From assembly GCF_017562075.2 (NCBI RefSeq), contig NC_054085.1, positions 35,668,039 to 35,732,038 of the forward strand: a stretch of 64,000 nucleotides of DNA, read 5' to 3'. Position 1 is the stretch's first letter, and each line of letters begins with the position of its first letter. The position numbers and the translations under genes were made by a program. Shown piece by piece: positions 23,134 through 35,196 of this stretch. Source of the DNA: Anopheles merus. Taxonomy: Eukaryota > Arthropoda > Insecta > Diptera > Culicidae. Under the pieces are notes generated by a model. The model did not search any database and was not told the origin of the DNA. It saw only the letters and a list, made by a program, of their open reading frames with translations.

Positions 23134-26100
23134 GCTACATCTTTCTACTATTTTTATGCGGTTCAAATGATATTCAGCGCACACAACACGGAACCACACA
23201 CACAAATACACGTACACGTACGCATACTAGCACCACCACCATCAATTTCGATTTAGGTGTAGTTCAGTCTCCATTTTTGCATGTAAAAACAAAGCCGATG
23301 GTGGCCGTGTTAGCTTGTTTGTGTTTATCTGTGTGTTTGTGTGTTGTACTGTAAAGAGATGTTTTGTGGTTTTCCCCCCCTCTACTTGCGCATTCTATTT
23401 TCTATTGTTTTTTTTTTTCATTTACTTTTAAATCGCTAAAATCGCTTACACACTAACTGAAAGGGGTTTTACACTTAGGAGGAGCTGGGAACGCAACTAG
23501 CTAGCTAGCTTATTTTAAATTAATCCGTCTTTAACAACACAAAAATGCATTTCCTTGCCCGTTTTCGGCTGAATGGTGGTGGTAATGGATTGTTGTTGTT
23601 GTTTTATGTTTTTGTTTTGTTTCTTACCCCATCATCTGTATGTGCCTGTTCTCTACGCTCTCCCGTTTTAACACTTTTGTCCTTCAAAAAAGAAAATAAA
23701 AGCTAACACTGAAACGATCTACAGGGCCCTAAAAAACGATAACGCAAGCAAATCATAGTGTGTGTGTGTATAATGCATCAACATAATAATTTCGAAACAA
23801 TAAACCAAAAACAATGTATGTTTTCTCCGTGCTGCAGCACACAAGCTCGCTTAGAAATCGGCACAAAAGGAGAAGAGGCGTTAGTTGTCTGCTTTTTTTT
23901 TTGAAATACACAAATGTAGTTGTTTCGTCTCGTTTTCTTCTTTAGCAGCCTGATGTGGCGTTCTATTTCATCCTTTGCGTATAATGGTTGCAAAAATCAA
24001 TACCCTTCTTTTGGTTGCTTATTCTGTTAGCAATTATTAGCTCTAATTTTTCGTGTTTTTTCCTCTCTTTTGTATTGTATTGTTTTGTTTTGTTTTGCTC
24101 TTCCTTTTGCTCAAAACAACATTGCTGGCTCTCAATTCGGCGGATGTACGAAAAATTAAAGTAATGTTGAATACAAAACACATGCAGTATTCCATAGAAG
24201 TAGTACAAGTAGTCGATCTTCATAGTAAGCAATTAATTAAGCGAAAAGTAGCATTTTGTTTTTATCCCCCTGGTAGTACAATAAAGCATAATTTTTCTTC
24301 AAACTTTTTTTTTGTAAGCGCGCTTTATGTTGTGCTTGTTTTCTTTTTTTGTTTTGTGTATGCTGTCTTGTTTCACACATTCTTAGCATTTTGTTTTTAT
24401 TACTCTAAAATTATAATGAGAAATTAATTTTAAACGCTTGTGTTGAATTGTTTTTACTTCTTCTTGTATGCTTATGTTTTTTTTATGTTTTGTTTCCCAA
24501 GGTATGAAGTAACCAAATATATGTTTTTCTTTTCTTTACACACTACACTCATCCAATTTGGTGCCTCCGGTTTAAGACATTGTATCGGGATATAGTTGTA
24601 TGATTTAATGCTTTTTAATGTTTACTTTCCTCATGTGTTGTGTGCACTTTAGGCAGGGGAGACACTAACATAAGCGTTGCCTGTTTGCCCGTTGGGCGAA
24701 AAACACAACAATTACAATAGTTCTACAAGATTCTACAGCGAAAAAACACAACGACCCATTGGAATATAGTGAACCATTGTTTTTGATAAACCCACCCGTG
24801 TGTGGAACATCAAACTAAGAAAACTCTCTCCGCGTCTGCTACTTTTAAATGGATATTTGTTTCGGTTTTGGTTTCAGAAGGGATGAGGTTTCATTTAGTG
24901 TTTGAAAATTTGCATACTGATCTTAGCAGTGATATTGGGATTTGTTAGACATTTTTTTTTCTTCATTTTTCTATAAGTTGTGTGTTTTCAAACATCAAAT
25001 TTCAAGTTGTATGTTGCGGATGTGTTTTTTGTTTCCCTTTTGTGTCTCAATGTGAAGTAGGCTTATTATTACTATATATTATTGAGGAGTTAGTGTTTGC
25101 CTTTCTGCCATTGGTTAGTACACACGCGGGTGTAGGTAGATAGTTGGCCATCATTTACACGCTTTGATTGGTTACTGATGCACCATTCTGTTGTGTCTTG
25201 TGTGTGTGTGTCTTGCCCTTTGCAGTGTGCATCTTGCGTACACATATTGGTTTTGTATCTTTGTATTCCTCCCTTTGCTTTATCATCTCTCTGTGTATGT
25301 GTCGTTTAGATAGTGTACGATTTTGTTGGCTATTATATTCTATCTTCAAACCATGAGGTATAAACAGTGTTTTTCGAAATATTTCATTTCAATCATTTCA
25401 AACCTGAATTTGCTTTTTTGCTTCACTATTTCCAAGATGCTTTTCATGTTTTTTTTGTTTTCTTTTTCTTGTGTTGAATTTTTGCGTCATATTGATCAGC
25501 GATTGCAGCCCGTTTGCTGGGACAAGGTGATCTTTATCTTCCTCTTCTTCATCTTCTACGGTCTATCAGTGTATGGGTATGACATTTATTAAAAAGTTCG
25601 TTCAAAGTATGTGCTCCTTTTGCTACCATATACTCTACGCCAATTAGGGAGGGTGTGAGAGAAAGGTTTGGGTGGAGGTGGTGTGTTGTTAGCTTAAAAG
25701 TGTTAAGATCTATTTGTATTGCATTAATTTTAATACCCACCAAAGGGTGACACGGTAATGATAGATTAAATGATAAAAAAGCATTAAAAACTACCAATCG
25801 TCTGTGCAGCAAATGTGCAGGTCTGCGCCCTTGGGATTATGCATTGATTGTTTAATGTTTTGTCTGTCTTCTATTCATTTTGCGTGCTTGTTTTATGCTT
25901 TCACTATATGTTTCACGTCAATTCAAATGTATTAGCAGCAGTATTACAATAGAACAATTCGAAAAGGGGTTTCGAAATTAAATCATTAGTTTTGTGTTTA
26001 ATTTTTAACTTTTTCTTTTTTTGTTTGCTTTTTGATCGCTTTTCTGTTAATTTTATGTACTGTAACACACATACACTCACACAAATTTAGCCAAAATGTC

Positions 26101-27940
26101 CGTTTCACTTTCTGTTTCCAATAATACATCAACTAACACCGTGTTATGGTTAATGGTACCGTATGTTTTCTTGCCAGTTTTTCGGGGTGAGACTAATCAT
26201 CATCATTGGTTGTGTGTGTACGCGAGTGTACCTCAACTAATAGCTTACGTTAATTGCCAATAAAGATTTAGTTTCATGCTTTGTTTTCATCATCTTTTTG
26301 TCCGATCACCTTGTCTCGGGCTGGCGTGGTTATCCATATTTAATTATTTAGTGTTTCTCTTTTGCTCATCTATGTTTTCTTCTACTCCAAATCTTCGATA
26401 GTTTTGTTTGTTTTGTGAATTCGCTTATGATAGTAGTTTCGTTTTGCATTTCATTTTTCATCTTGTTTTGTTTTTTGTTTTTTTGTTGTGTCTTCTCTTT
26501 TATATCTGGCAGTGATACAAGCTTCTTTCGAGGGCTTTAGATTTATCCAATTTCTCTTTCGGCCATGTTTGTTCAGGGTGTCACCTTCCTCTGTTAGCAT
26601 TCTCTAAAAGCTTTTGTATCGTTTTTTTCTGCTTCCAATTTTTGTTTGTTGCCTTCTCGGTTTGCGTGTTTTCATGTTCGCGGTTCTTGCTCTGGCTTAT
26701 AGGCGCATAATTCGCTCTATTACCTTTGTGTATTTGTGTATGTGTGTGTTAGGAGAGTTTTGCCATGTTTTTTTCTTTTTGTTGTTGTTGCCATTATTCT
26801 TGCACATTGTTCAGGAGTGGCCATAATCTTGCTTCTATGTTTCTTTTCCATCAAGCGGAGTGTAGTGTGGACGCTATTCATTCGGTGTTGTATTCTTCCA
26901 GTGTTTAGTTTTGCTTTGCCTTCCATTGTTGCAGTATTGTTCAGCTGGGTCGAAGTTGAGTTCGATTCTTTTGACGCGGAGCGTTAAAGGAAAGTGAAAA
27001 ATAACAACACTTTACAACGGTTTCATCAAGTGTTTGTACATTTCGCATGCGTGTTTCTGCTGTTTGCTGTGCGTGGTGAACTTTTCCGGGCAGCGGGTTT
27101 GCGCAGCGGATCCTTCATCCTCTCTGCAAGTGATTGTTGCAATGTAAAAAAAAAGGGAAATCCAAACGGATTCCATCATCTTGTCGTCTTGTCAGTAACG
27201 GCGAGCGGCGTGGAATTATTAAATTCGCACGAAAAAAAAAAACAAACAAACGTCATTTTTGTACTGTTGCGGGTTGTTTTTGTACCAGATTTCCAGGAAG
27301 CATGAATCTGTAGCACACCAGAACTGTGTGTTTAAAAAATATATGTTCTCTATAGGCGTGTGAAACGAGACAGGCGTTGGTGAAATTGTCCGTTCTGATC
27401 GATTGTGTTGGCATTTGTGTGTGTGTGTGTGATTTGGGCATGGTTAAAAAAGTGTTCATGGTTGTGACTTCCAGATAAATTATTCGGTTTACATCCGAAC
27501 CATTGAAAAAAAAAAGAATTAAGGACTGTTTTTAACAGCGTCCTTGGTAAAGATTGAAAAGTTAATTAACAGTGTGTGAGTGTGCTAAAAAGGTTACGTT
27601 GTTTCTTACACTGGCCAAGAAGAATGTGTTTTTTTTTCTTACTTCCCCCGTATTGGGAAGACTTTTCATCGTGTACCGCAAAAATAAAACAAACATCACC
27701 AAAACAAGACTGAATTCCGAACAACATTAAATTTAACCCAACAAAAAAACAAAACACACCTTCGAAAGCTAAATGCCTCGTCATATCACAACACTTGAAA
27801 ATACTAAAACAACACACTTTGCGCACTTTTCGTTACAACCCAAGTACACTCTAAACTTACACGTGTACATTGCTCTTCACTGCAGAGCGGAGCATTTTGC
27901 AGAGAGTTTGATTATTTTTCTGTGTTCTCTTTCGCTCTCT

Positions 27941-27979
<39 letters not shown>

Positions 27980-30900
27980 GTCTTGCTCTCCAGTACGTTG
28001 TTCGGCGATATGTACCGCTTTGAGTCGCTTTGAGTCGCATTGAGTGGTGATGCATTAATATAACGCAGCGCCATCTCGCGGGCGAAATTCGTTCACTACC
28101 AACTACTAAGTGGCACTCGGTGTTCGATAAGTTTAAAGATAAAATAATTTTTACATCACCAACACACGCGTTCATCAACTGGTTCTGCAGAGCTGTTCCG
28201 CTGGACAGCAACAAACAAATGGGAGCGATGTTTTCTCTTTGTTGTTTGTTGTCTCAGCTAAAGATTCCAGCTTTTACACCATTTCCAAACAACTCGCCTG
28301 AGCGGTGAGTGGTGAGCGAGCAACATTCGGTCAACGCTTCTTCTCCACACAGCGAGCACACTTGCACTTGCAACGAAACACTTTCCTTCCTAACTCAGTT
28401 CTCAGTTCAAGTTCACGCCATCTTCTTCAAGTCCGCCATACCCTTCGCGTTGCCTTGGGTTCCGTTCCGCTTTGTTTACCAATATTCAACGATATTATAG
28501 CCTCTAGTATTTTCAATAAATATTAAAGTTGTTAGCTAAATATCATCTGCTTGTTTTGCTTCACTCTTTCTACTCTCGTTTCTTCTCCGCGCAACACGCA
28601 CTGTTCAAAACACCACGCCCTTGCTGATGGGCGAAAAGGGAACAACACACACTGTACGATTTTGTTTGTTTTGTTTTCTTCTCGATTGTACCTTCGTCTC
28701 CGAAATGAATCAATACTTAATAAAGCGAACCGATGTCATCTGTCTCTCTCTCTCTCTCACTCACACTCTTCCTCACGAATGTCGCACTTTGTCCTGCTCC
28801 ACTTCTTAATATACTTAATGCTTTGTCCAAGCTAAACGATGGCCTCCATCTTACTTTTTTTTTGTTTACTCCATAAGATCCGTATCTTCATTTCATCTTT
28901 TTTTTTCTCCTGCGTTTTGTTTTGTCTTGTTTTCTCCTTCCTCAAATATGTGTATATATAATATATTTTCAATATAATATATATAATAAAAAAATCTAAC
29001 AATTGATTTTAGTCACTTTGTCTCTCTTGTTTACTGTTTGTCCTCTTGCGTACCTTCTTCTTATCTCTTGCCAACTTCATTCGCTGCTTCTACGAATTCT
29101 TCTTATTTATACTTGCTACGATCTCGGGTCCTCCGTGTACAACGATGTGCTGGCGCCTCTCAACATACAATTCTGATTTCACCACCCATGGCGCAACATG
29201 GCGCCGCCTACTTCGTGCCGTTGTCCAACAAAATGTCCACCTATTCACTTGCACCAAAGAACTCGAGCGCCCGTTGTACACGCGCACCATTATAAATAGT
29301 AGACAAAAAAACGAACAAACGTCACACGTTTCAGTTTCTTTTTAGTTGTTTGTTTCACTCTTTTGGTTTTCTTTTTCTCACACGGCGCGTGTCCTGCTCT
29401 CTCAGTCCAACGGTAGTAGTACTTGTATATTAGTATGTGTGTTTTTCTTTCTCTCTTCTTTCTGTGTTTAGTACTTAGTTCTTGCGTGTTTTCGTGTTGT
29501 TTCTTCTCCGTAGGAAATGCTTTCTTTTATAGGTTTCCTTGCGCTTTCTGCAACCTTTCTTGTTGTGAAAGCACTATTACAAGCACACGAGTTTTAGATT
29601 AGATAAGTAAGGAGGATATTTTGCTGCAGGTTTTCATCCCATTTTGCCTAAATTGAATCGCGTATTTGTGTTTGTAGTGCAAGATTTTCAGTTGATTTGG
29701 AATATGGTTTTGCCGCTCCGATGTATGTATGCTGGGCCAAGTGGTGAGTGGTAGCGAACACCATGTGTATAGCACTGTCCTTTTCTATATATATTTCTTC
29801 ACATTTATCGGAACTATATTAGGACAGCTTTTGCGGACACGCAAGCGATGTTCCTGTGTACAAGATTACTTCCTACATTAGCGACACTTTTCTAACTCTA
29901 CCCTTGGTTTGTGAGCTTCATTCGAGGTTTGATTTTCTAGTTTGGGTTTGCCTTTAGAATTTTTCCACCTGCGCCAACCGCGCCATGTGTATGTGTGTAT
30001 ATGCTTCATTTTTGTCTCTTCCGTGTGCGTTTAAATATCGCCACGATAGATTCCGAAATTCAAATGTTGTGTTCCACCAAAACGAGTAGCCAAAACTTGT
30101 GGTACACGCATGAAGCGTGCGTGATAATTTTCCTCCAATGTTGAGCATATGTGCCAAGTGCCCACGTCTAACCCGATTTCATTTCACTATCACTAAAACA
30201 TACTACAAAAAGAAATGAATGCTCTAAAACAATATTTTCCCGAATTACAAGATATGTTACAAATTATAAGCATAATGCGTTATTCTTTAAACTTCCCGGC
30301 GATGCACCATGTATTAGCTGAATTGAAAACTTTGTATGCTTTTGTTACAAAAAAAAGAGAAGTTATAAACCTAGTTAGCCCGTGATTTATCGGTTTTCTC
30401 CTGTTTGCGTTTCGCCCGTTAGCGACGGTTTAAACTATTGTTGGAAGATTCGGTAGTAGTAGTAGTAGTGCTGGGGGGGGGGGGGGGGGAGGGGGGGGGA
30501 TAAGTAAGGTACGGGGTGTTGTAATGAGTATGTATGTATGGATGTGTAAATATAATTAGAAAGACTATGCATATTATGTTAAAAAAACAAACAAACAAAA
30601 CATCTTCAGAGCTACAAAAAAAGTTCTTCAAGGAAACAAAACTATTTTGATTATATATCTTCTGCTTACCTTTCCACATCCATCCAGCTCCCGCCCACTC
30701 TTCCGTGCCGTGTGATTTGAGGTACTTCGCTTACACGGGGTTAACAAATGCCCCGTAGACACCTACTCAAACAAACAAACATTCACAGCAGCGACGGCAG
30801 CACGAGCGGATGGAGGATGAGGTACGGGTAAGGAAATAAACAGCCATTAATTCAAAGATTGTGGGAAAAAACGGAGGAGTCAACAGGCATAAAATAAGGC

Positions 30901-33900
30901 TACTAAGGGATGTTTAGTAAGGGGCACAACAATCTCAACAAGTTTACGCCTATAATGCGCACACTATTACAACTCCTCGTTCAACAATAAGTTAAGCAAA
31001 ACGACGAGGATGACGGGCGGCACCCTCTCTCCTGGCTACTAGCGCTTACAATAGTGTACAATAGTCAAACAGAACCAACACGTGCGTGGCTGCTTGCGGG
31101 AGGCATCATAACCTCTTCCCGCAAAACACGTGTTACAAAAAAAGAAAGAACATTCTTTAACTTTTAGCACATTACGATAACATTCTACATTTAATAAGGG
31201 GGCGGGGGGTGGGGAGAATTAAAAAAGAAAATCGGGAACTAGTTGCAAATTGAATTTCGCCCACAATCCCCGGGGCTAACCCCGGGGTGGAGGTTCCGGT
31301 AGCAAATTTAAACTGCACCACACACGATCGCCAGTAACAGGCGGGCGTCGGGCGCGCTCAGCAATAAATGCTCGGTGGCCTATATTTTGTAACGCGGCGA
31401 AGGCGGCGCCTTCTACTCGCTTGAGGTAAGAGAGGTCAAATTCGTTGCTTTTCCTTGTATCGCGCGCAAGGGATATCAGCACGTGCGCAAACGGTTTCCC
31501 CCCAGGGTGGGGAAGAATGTTCCACCCCAAGTGTAATGCACTTTCTGCCTGAGGTAATGGGTTTGTAGTTTTTTCTTCCTTTTCTTCTTCTTCTTTCTCT
31601 CTCTCTCTCTGTCCCCGGGTTTCTCGCTTCCTGCTCATGGTTCTGATATGAAAGGAGTTTGGAAACCAAGAGAAGTTTGCGGCAGTGGTCGGCACGCAAC
31701 GTGACGCGCCAAGAGAATGGATGGATTTGGCTGGTTTCAATGTGGCCGCGCGCAGCTTCGTATCGTCGCGTTTTTCCTCCCCTGTTTTCCGACGTTCCTC
31801 TATACATACAAACACACACATATACACTTACATCCCAAACACACATTTGCTCACTCACGCACACATACAAGCACTTATGCTCATCGCTTAACGTGTTTTC
31901 GTAATAAATAGTTAATAAGGCATGCCCGGTTCACAATCCGTTGCTTCTCTCTAAGGGGCAGATTCGTTCTCGGGCAAGGGCGTGTGTTTGTCGGGACGCT
32001 CCAGAGGCGCCACACACGCCACACGCCTCGCAGAACCTTGGTTCATCTTATGCGCTTCTAAAATCAAAAAGGGAGGCCTCATCGCCACATCATCCTAGCT
32101 ATCTTCTACGATTTATTTTGCGGTTTGTATCCTCCAGGGCGCACCTCTTTGTATCTCTCTTTAATAGCTCGTCTTTCCCTCTCTGATGGCAACTTTAAAA
32201 GAGCCAGCATCTGTCTTGGTTGCTTGTAGTGTCTACTTGATCGCTGCAAGCTTGCCTGCTTCACCATAGATAGTTAGAAATTGAGGGTTAGGGTATTGGG
32301 GGCAGACATCGCTGTGACAACTTGCTTCCGGGAGGGAGTTACACTCCTGGCTGGTTGAAGTTGTTCCGACAGGGAAGCGTTGTTCGTCCGGTCTACCATC
32401 CCAAAAACGGAACCACCCGTTGCCCATCTGTCTCATTGGTATTCAGCAAAACAACACTCACATCATCATCGTTTTTTATCCGATAGTCTTTGGTCAACCC
32501 GTCCCGGCACGAAAGGGGAAGGGCAGCGGCGCTTAGCATATTCGATGCAGCTGCGGCAACGGTGTCCGTCCGTCCCGCACGGTTTGTCCTTCCCTCCGCT
32601 GAAGCAGTGGGCGAAGCGAATGCAGTAATCAAGTAAAAACTGCGATGCCAAAAATGCAACCAACGCAGATGAGTCGAGCAGATCATCCATCCAAATCCCC
32701 CCTTACTGGGGGATTGGCATGGCGGCAGTGGCATGGCTGATCGCGGCTGTTTTTCTATGCGTAAAAAAAAGTCCGCCCACAGCAGGAACTTTGTAAAAAC
32801 AACAACCACGGGGTGGATCATCATGTATCCCCCAGTACGAACGAAAAATTCTGCCTTTGCGCGCACAAATCTTTCTCTCCTCCTAGGTTAATACTCTGTT
32901 TTGTCGCCTTTTGTACCTCGCTCGCTACTACATCCTCTAGCGCACTGCAACTAGTTCTCTAACGCAGTCACTCCACGCATACGGCCGGTCTAACATCTCA
33001 GGTGTCAGGGCGCCAATCCTCTTTCACACAAACACTTACATTCATCGCACACATACACACACACACACACTCACACATATATCCTTTCGCGCAAGTTTCG
33101 TTTGCCTTAAAAACGAACTCATCTAAGATTGAACAAAAAAAGACCATTTACATACTAAAGTTTTAAATCTCTCATTGCGCGATCGTTTAAGACAAAAGAC
33201 CAAAAACATATCCCCCTTCGTCCGACACTTATCAACTTATACAAATCCACAACACTCGCGCACTCTATGCGCAAACCCATTTCTCTTGCGCGTTTTTACA
33301 GGATAGCGTGTGGCGCAGACTCACACAATAGATAACGCAAGGTCCTATCATCAACTGAATAAATTAGCAAAAGAACGCACGTTTTTGAACAAGCTTAATC
33401 GAAGTACCTTACACGGCATTGGCTTTACGTTTTGTGTTGCTTCCGGCTCTAGCCCGTTACGTACTGGCGTACTATTTTGCGTGGATTTATGTTTGGAGAA
33501 ACGGCAGCTAACAGTTTCTTCTCCTTTAGCTGCTGTCCCGGGACGTACGGCTTCAGGAACTCCATTCAATCAACGCGCTCAACCGATCTAGTACTTTGAC
33601 GCAATCTCTCTCTCTCTCTCTTTGTTTTGGCCAGTAGTTTTTGCATTCGTTGAAAAATTCGTAGGAATGTTTTAAACGTTGCGTTTTGCATGCTTTGCTT
33701 TTGGGGGCAACACACCATTTTGCTCTTTTCAAAACACGCTGCTGGATTATGTACGCGCAAAACAACAAACACGCCAGCTTGGTAGGTTGGTAGAGGTTGA
33801 CACCATTTGCCGATTGTTTGCTATTTCTAGAGTATGGGTTGAATCATTAAATCGAATTTAGTACGGCAAGCCGAGCAAAGAGAGCACTCTTCTTCTTGCC

Positions 33901-34417
33901 CGGTTAGCCCGTACATGGGGTTTTTTTAGGATGAAACGCTCCTTCCGCTTCCGCATGTTTCTGCATTGCTGCGTCTGTACGCACGCAAGACGATTTTCGT
34001 ACTGGCTACGCTTCTTATAATCTATTTCTTCATATGAATTAGTACATACCATTGAAAGTGCTTTGCTTGAATGTTGAACTCGTTTCCTATTTGTTTTTTT
34101 TTCATCTTCTTCTCTTCTCCGGCGTACGATCGGGAACGACTCACCGATCGTCCGCGGTCACTCCCATATGATGTTGTATATGGTCACGAATTTTATCATG
34201 ACGGGATGTTTTACGGGATTTTGCTATCGTCTCACTACCCAACCACAAACGATTTTGCAATGTGTAACGTACTTCTATTTTCTTCTTTCTCCTTATCTCT
34301 CTCTCCTTCGCTTCCGGTACCTGTTGAGGAAATGGTTGGATTGATAATCTGACGCGTTGTTGCTACTGGGCGGAATCTAAGACTTAGATTGGTTGGCTAT
34401 TTTGATTATGGTTTGCT

Positions 34418-34418
<1 letters not shown>

Positions 34419-34449
<31 letters not shown>
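34419..34449. repeat. (TAG)n trinucleotide microsatellite
   Basis: About ten uninterrupted TAG units. It reads as CTA on the Imp strand, less than 1 kb after the stop codon. Confidence 0.95.
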
Positions 34450-35196
34450 TGATCGATCGGAGGGGGTAAAGAGAACTCCACCTCCAGCTTAAAGAGGCTA
34501 ACGGTAAGATCCTCCCTTGGGAAGGATCGCATAAACCTCGCTTTAACTATTGCATAAGGGGGATGCTGCGTATGCGAACAAAGGAACTGGGGCAAAATAG
34601 TAATAGAGGTAAATATAACAACATTTACAAGCTAATATATGGAAAAAACAAGGGTGTGACGTGCAGCAAAGCGATGGTCGTAGGAAAAATCTATACAGCC
34701 AGGAAGCTTCTGTACCTCCGAGACCAATCTTAGACTGCCTAAGCGCGCTTCCTGCCTCGCCACATGAACAACTATGGGGTTTCCCGTCTGCTCTGTCTGC
34801 TGGTGGGATATTAGGGGCTATTGCAAGTTCTACTATTGGTGATGTATTTGGCTTAATGGTGTGTGGTTGTTCATCCCTTCCTCTTTGGGGCCCGCGCGAC
34901 CCATCCTCTTATAGGTATTTTCTCTTTCTCTCTTCTTCTCTTGGCGTAGAGGACACTAAACACCGGCTGTGTCACTCCGCGCATCAAATTTTATCTTCTT
35001 TTCCCGTTCTACACACCTTCCTACCGTAGAGGATAATCGTACAAAATATGAGGATGATGATAAGGATGATGATAATGATGATGGTAGTAGTTGTGGTGGT
35101 GTTACTATTGCTACTCTTGCCGTCGGTACCGTTACCACGCTTCTCTGCTCACTCTCGACCTTCATCTTCTGGCGGCTCAGGACGACCACATTTTGA

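Larger units (their letters stand above)
19465..35196 (-). other. Probable ultra-long Imp 3' UTR, no coding genes
   Basis: About 15.7 kb directly downstream of the Imp stop codon. No reading frame shows family motifs, steady codon bias or splice-compatible exons. From 19.46 to about 30 kb the plus strand is persistently T-rich and A-poor, so the Imp-strand transcript would be A-rich with many CAAAA and ACACA runs. It contains CT, GT and TAG microsatellites and poly-G runs (for example 22,791-22,804 and 30,473-30,499). Many TTTATT motifs (AATAAA on the Imp strand) could give shorter isoforms. Reading it as 3' UTR is inference from position, strand skew and the terminal signal. Confidence 0.5.

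Noticed and set aside
30660..30690. Donor-like AAAG|GTAAGC on the minus strand in the Imp 3' UTR
   Set aside because: Unlike the 47,528 and 55,118 sites it has no pyrimidine tract or acceptor beside it and no coding exon upstream. A 3' UTR intron is possible but unsupported.
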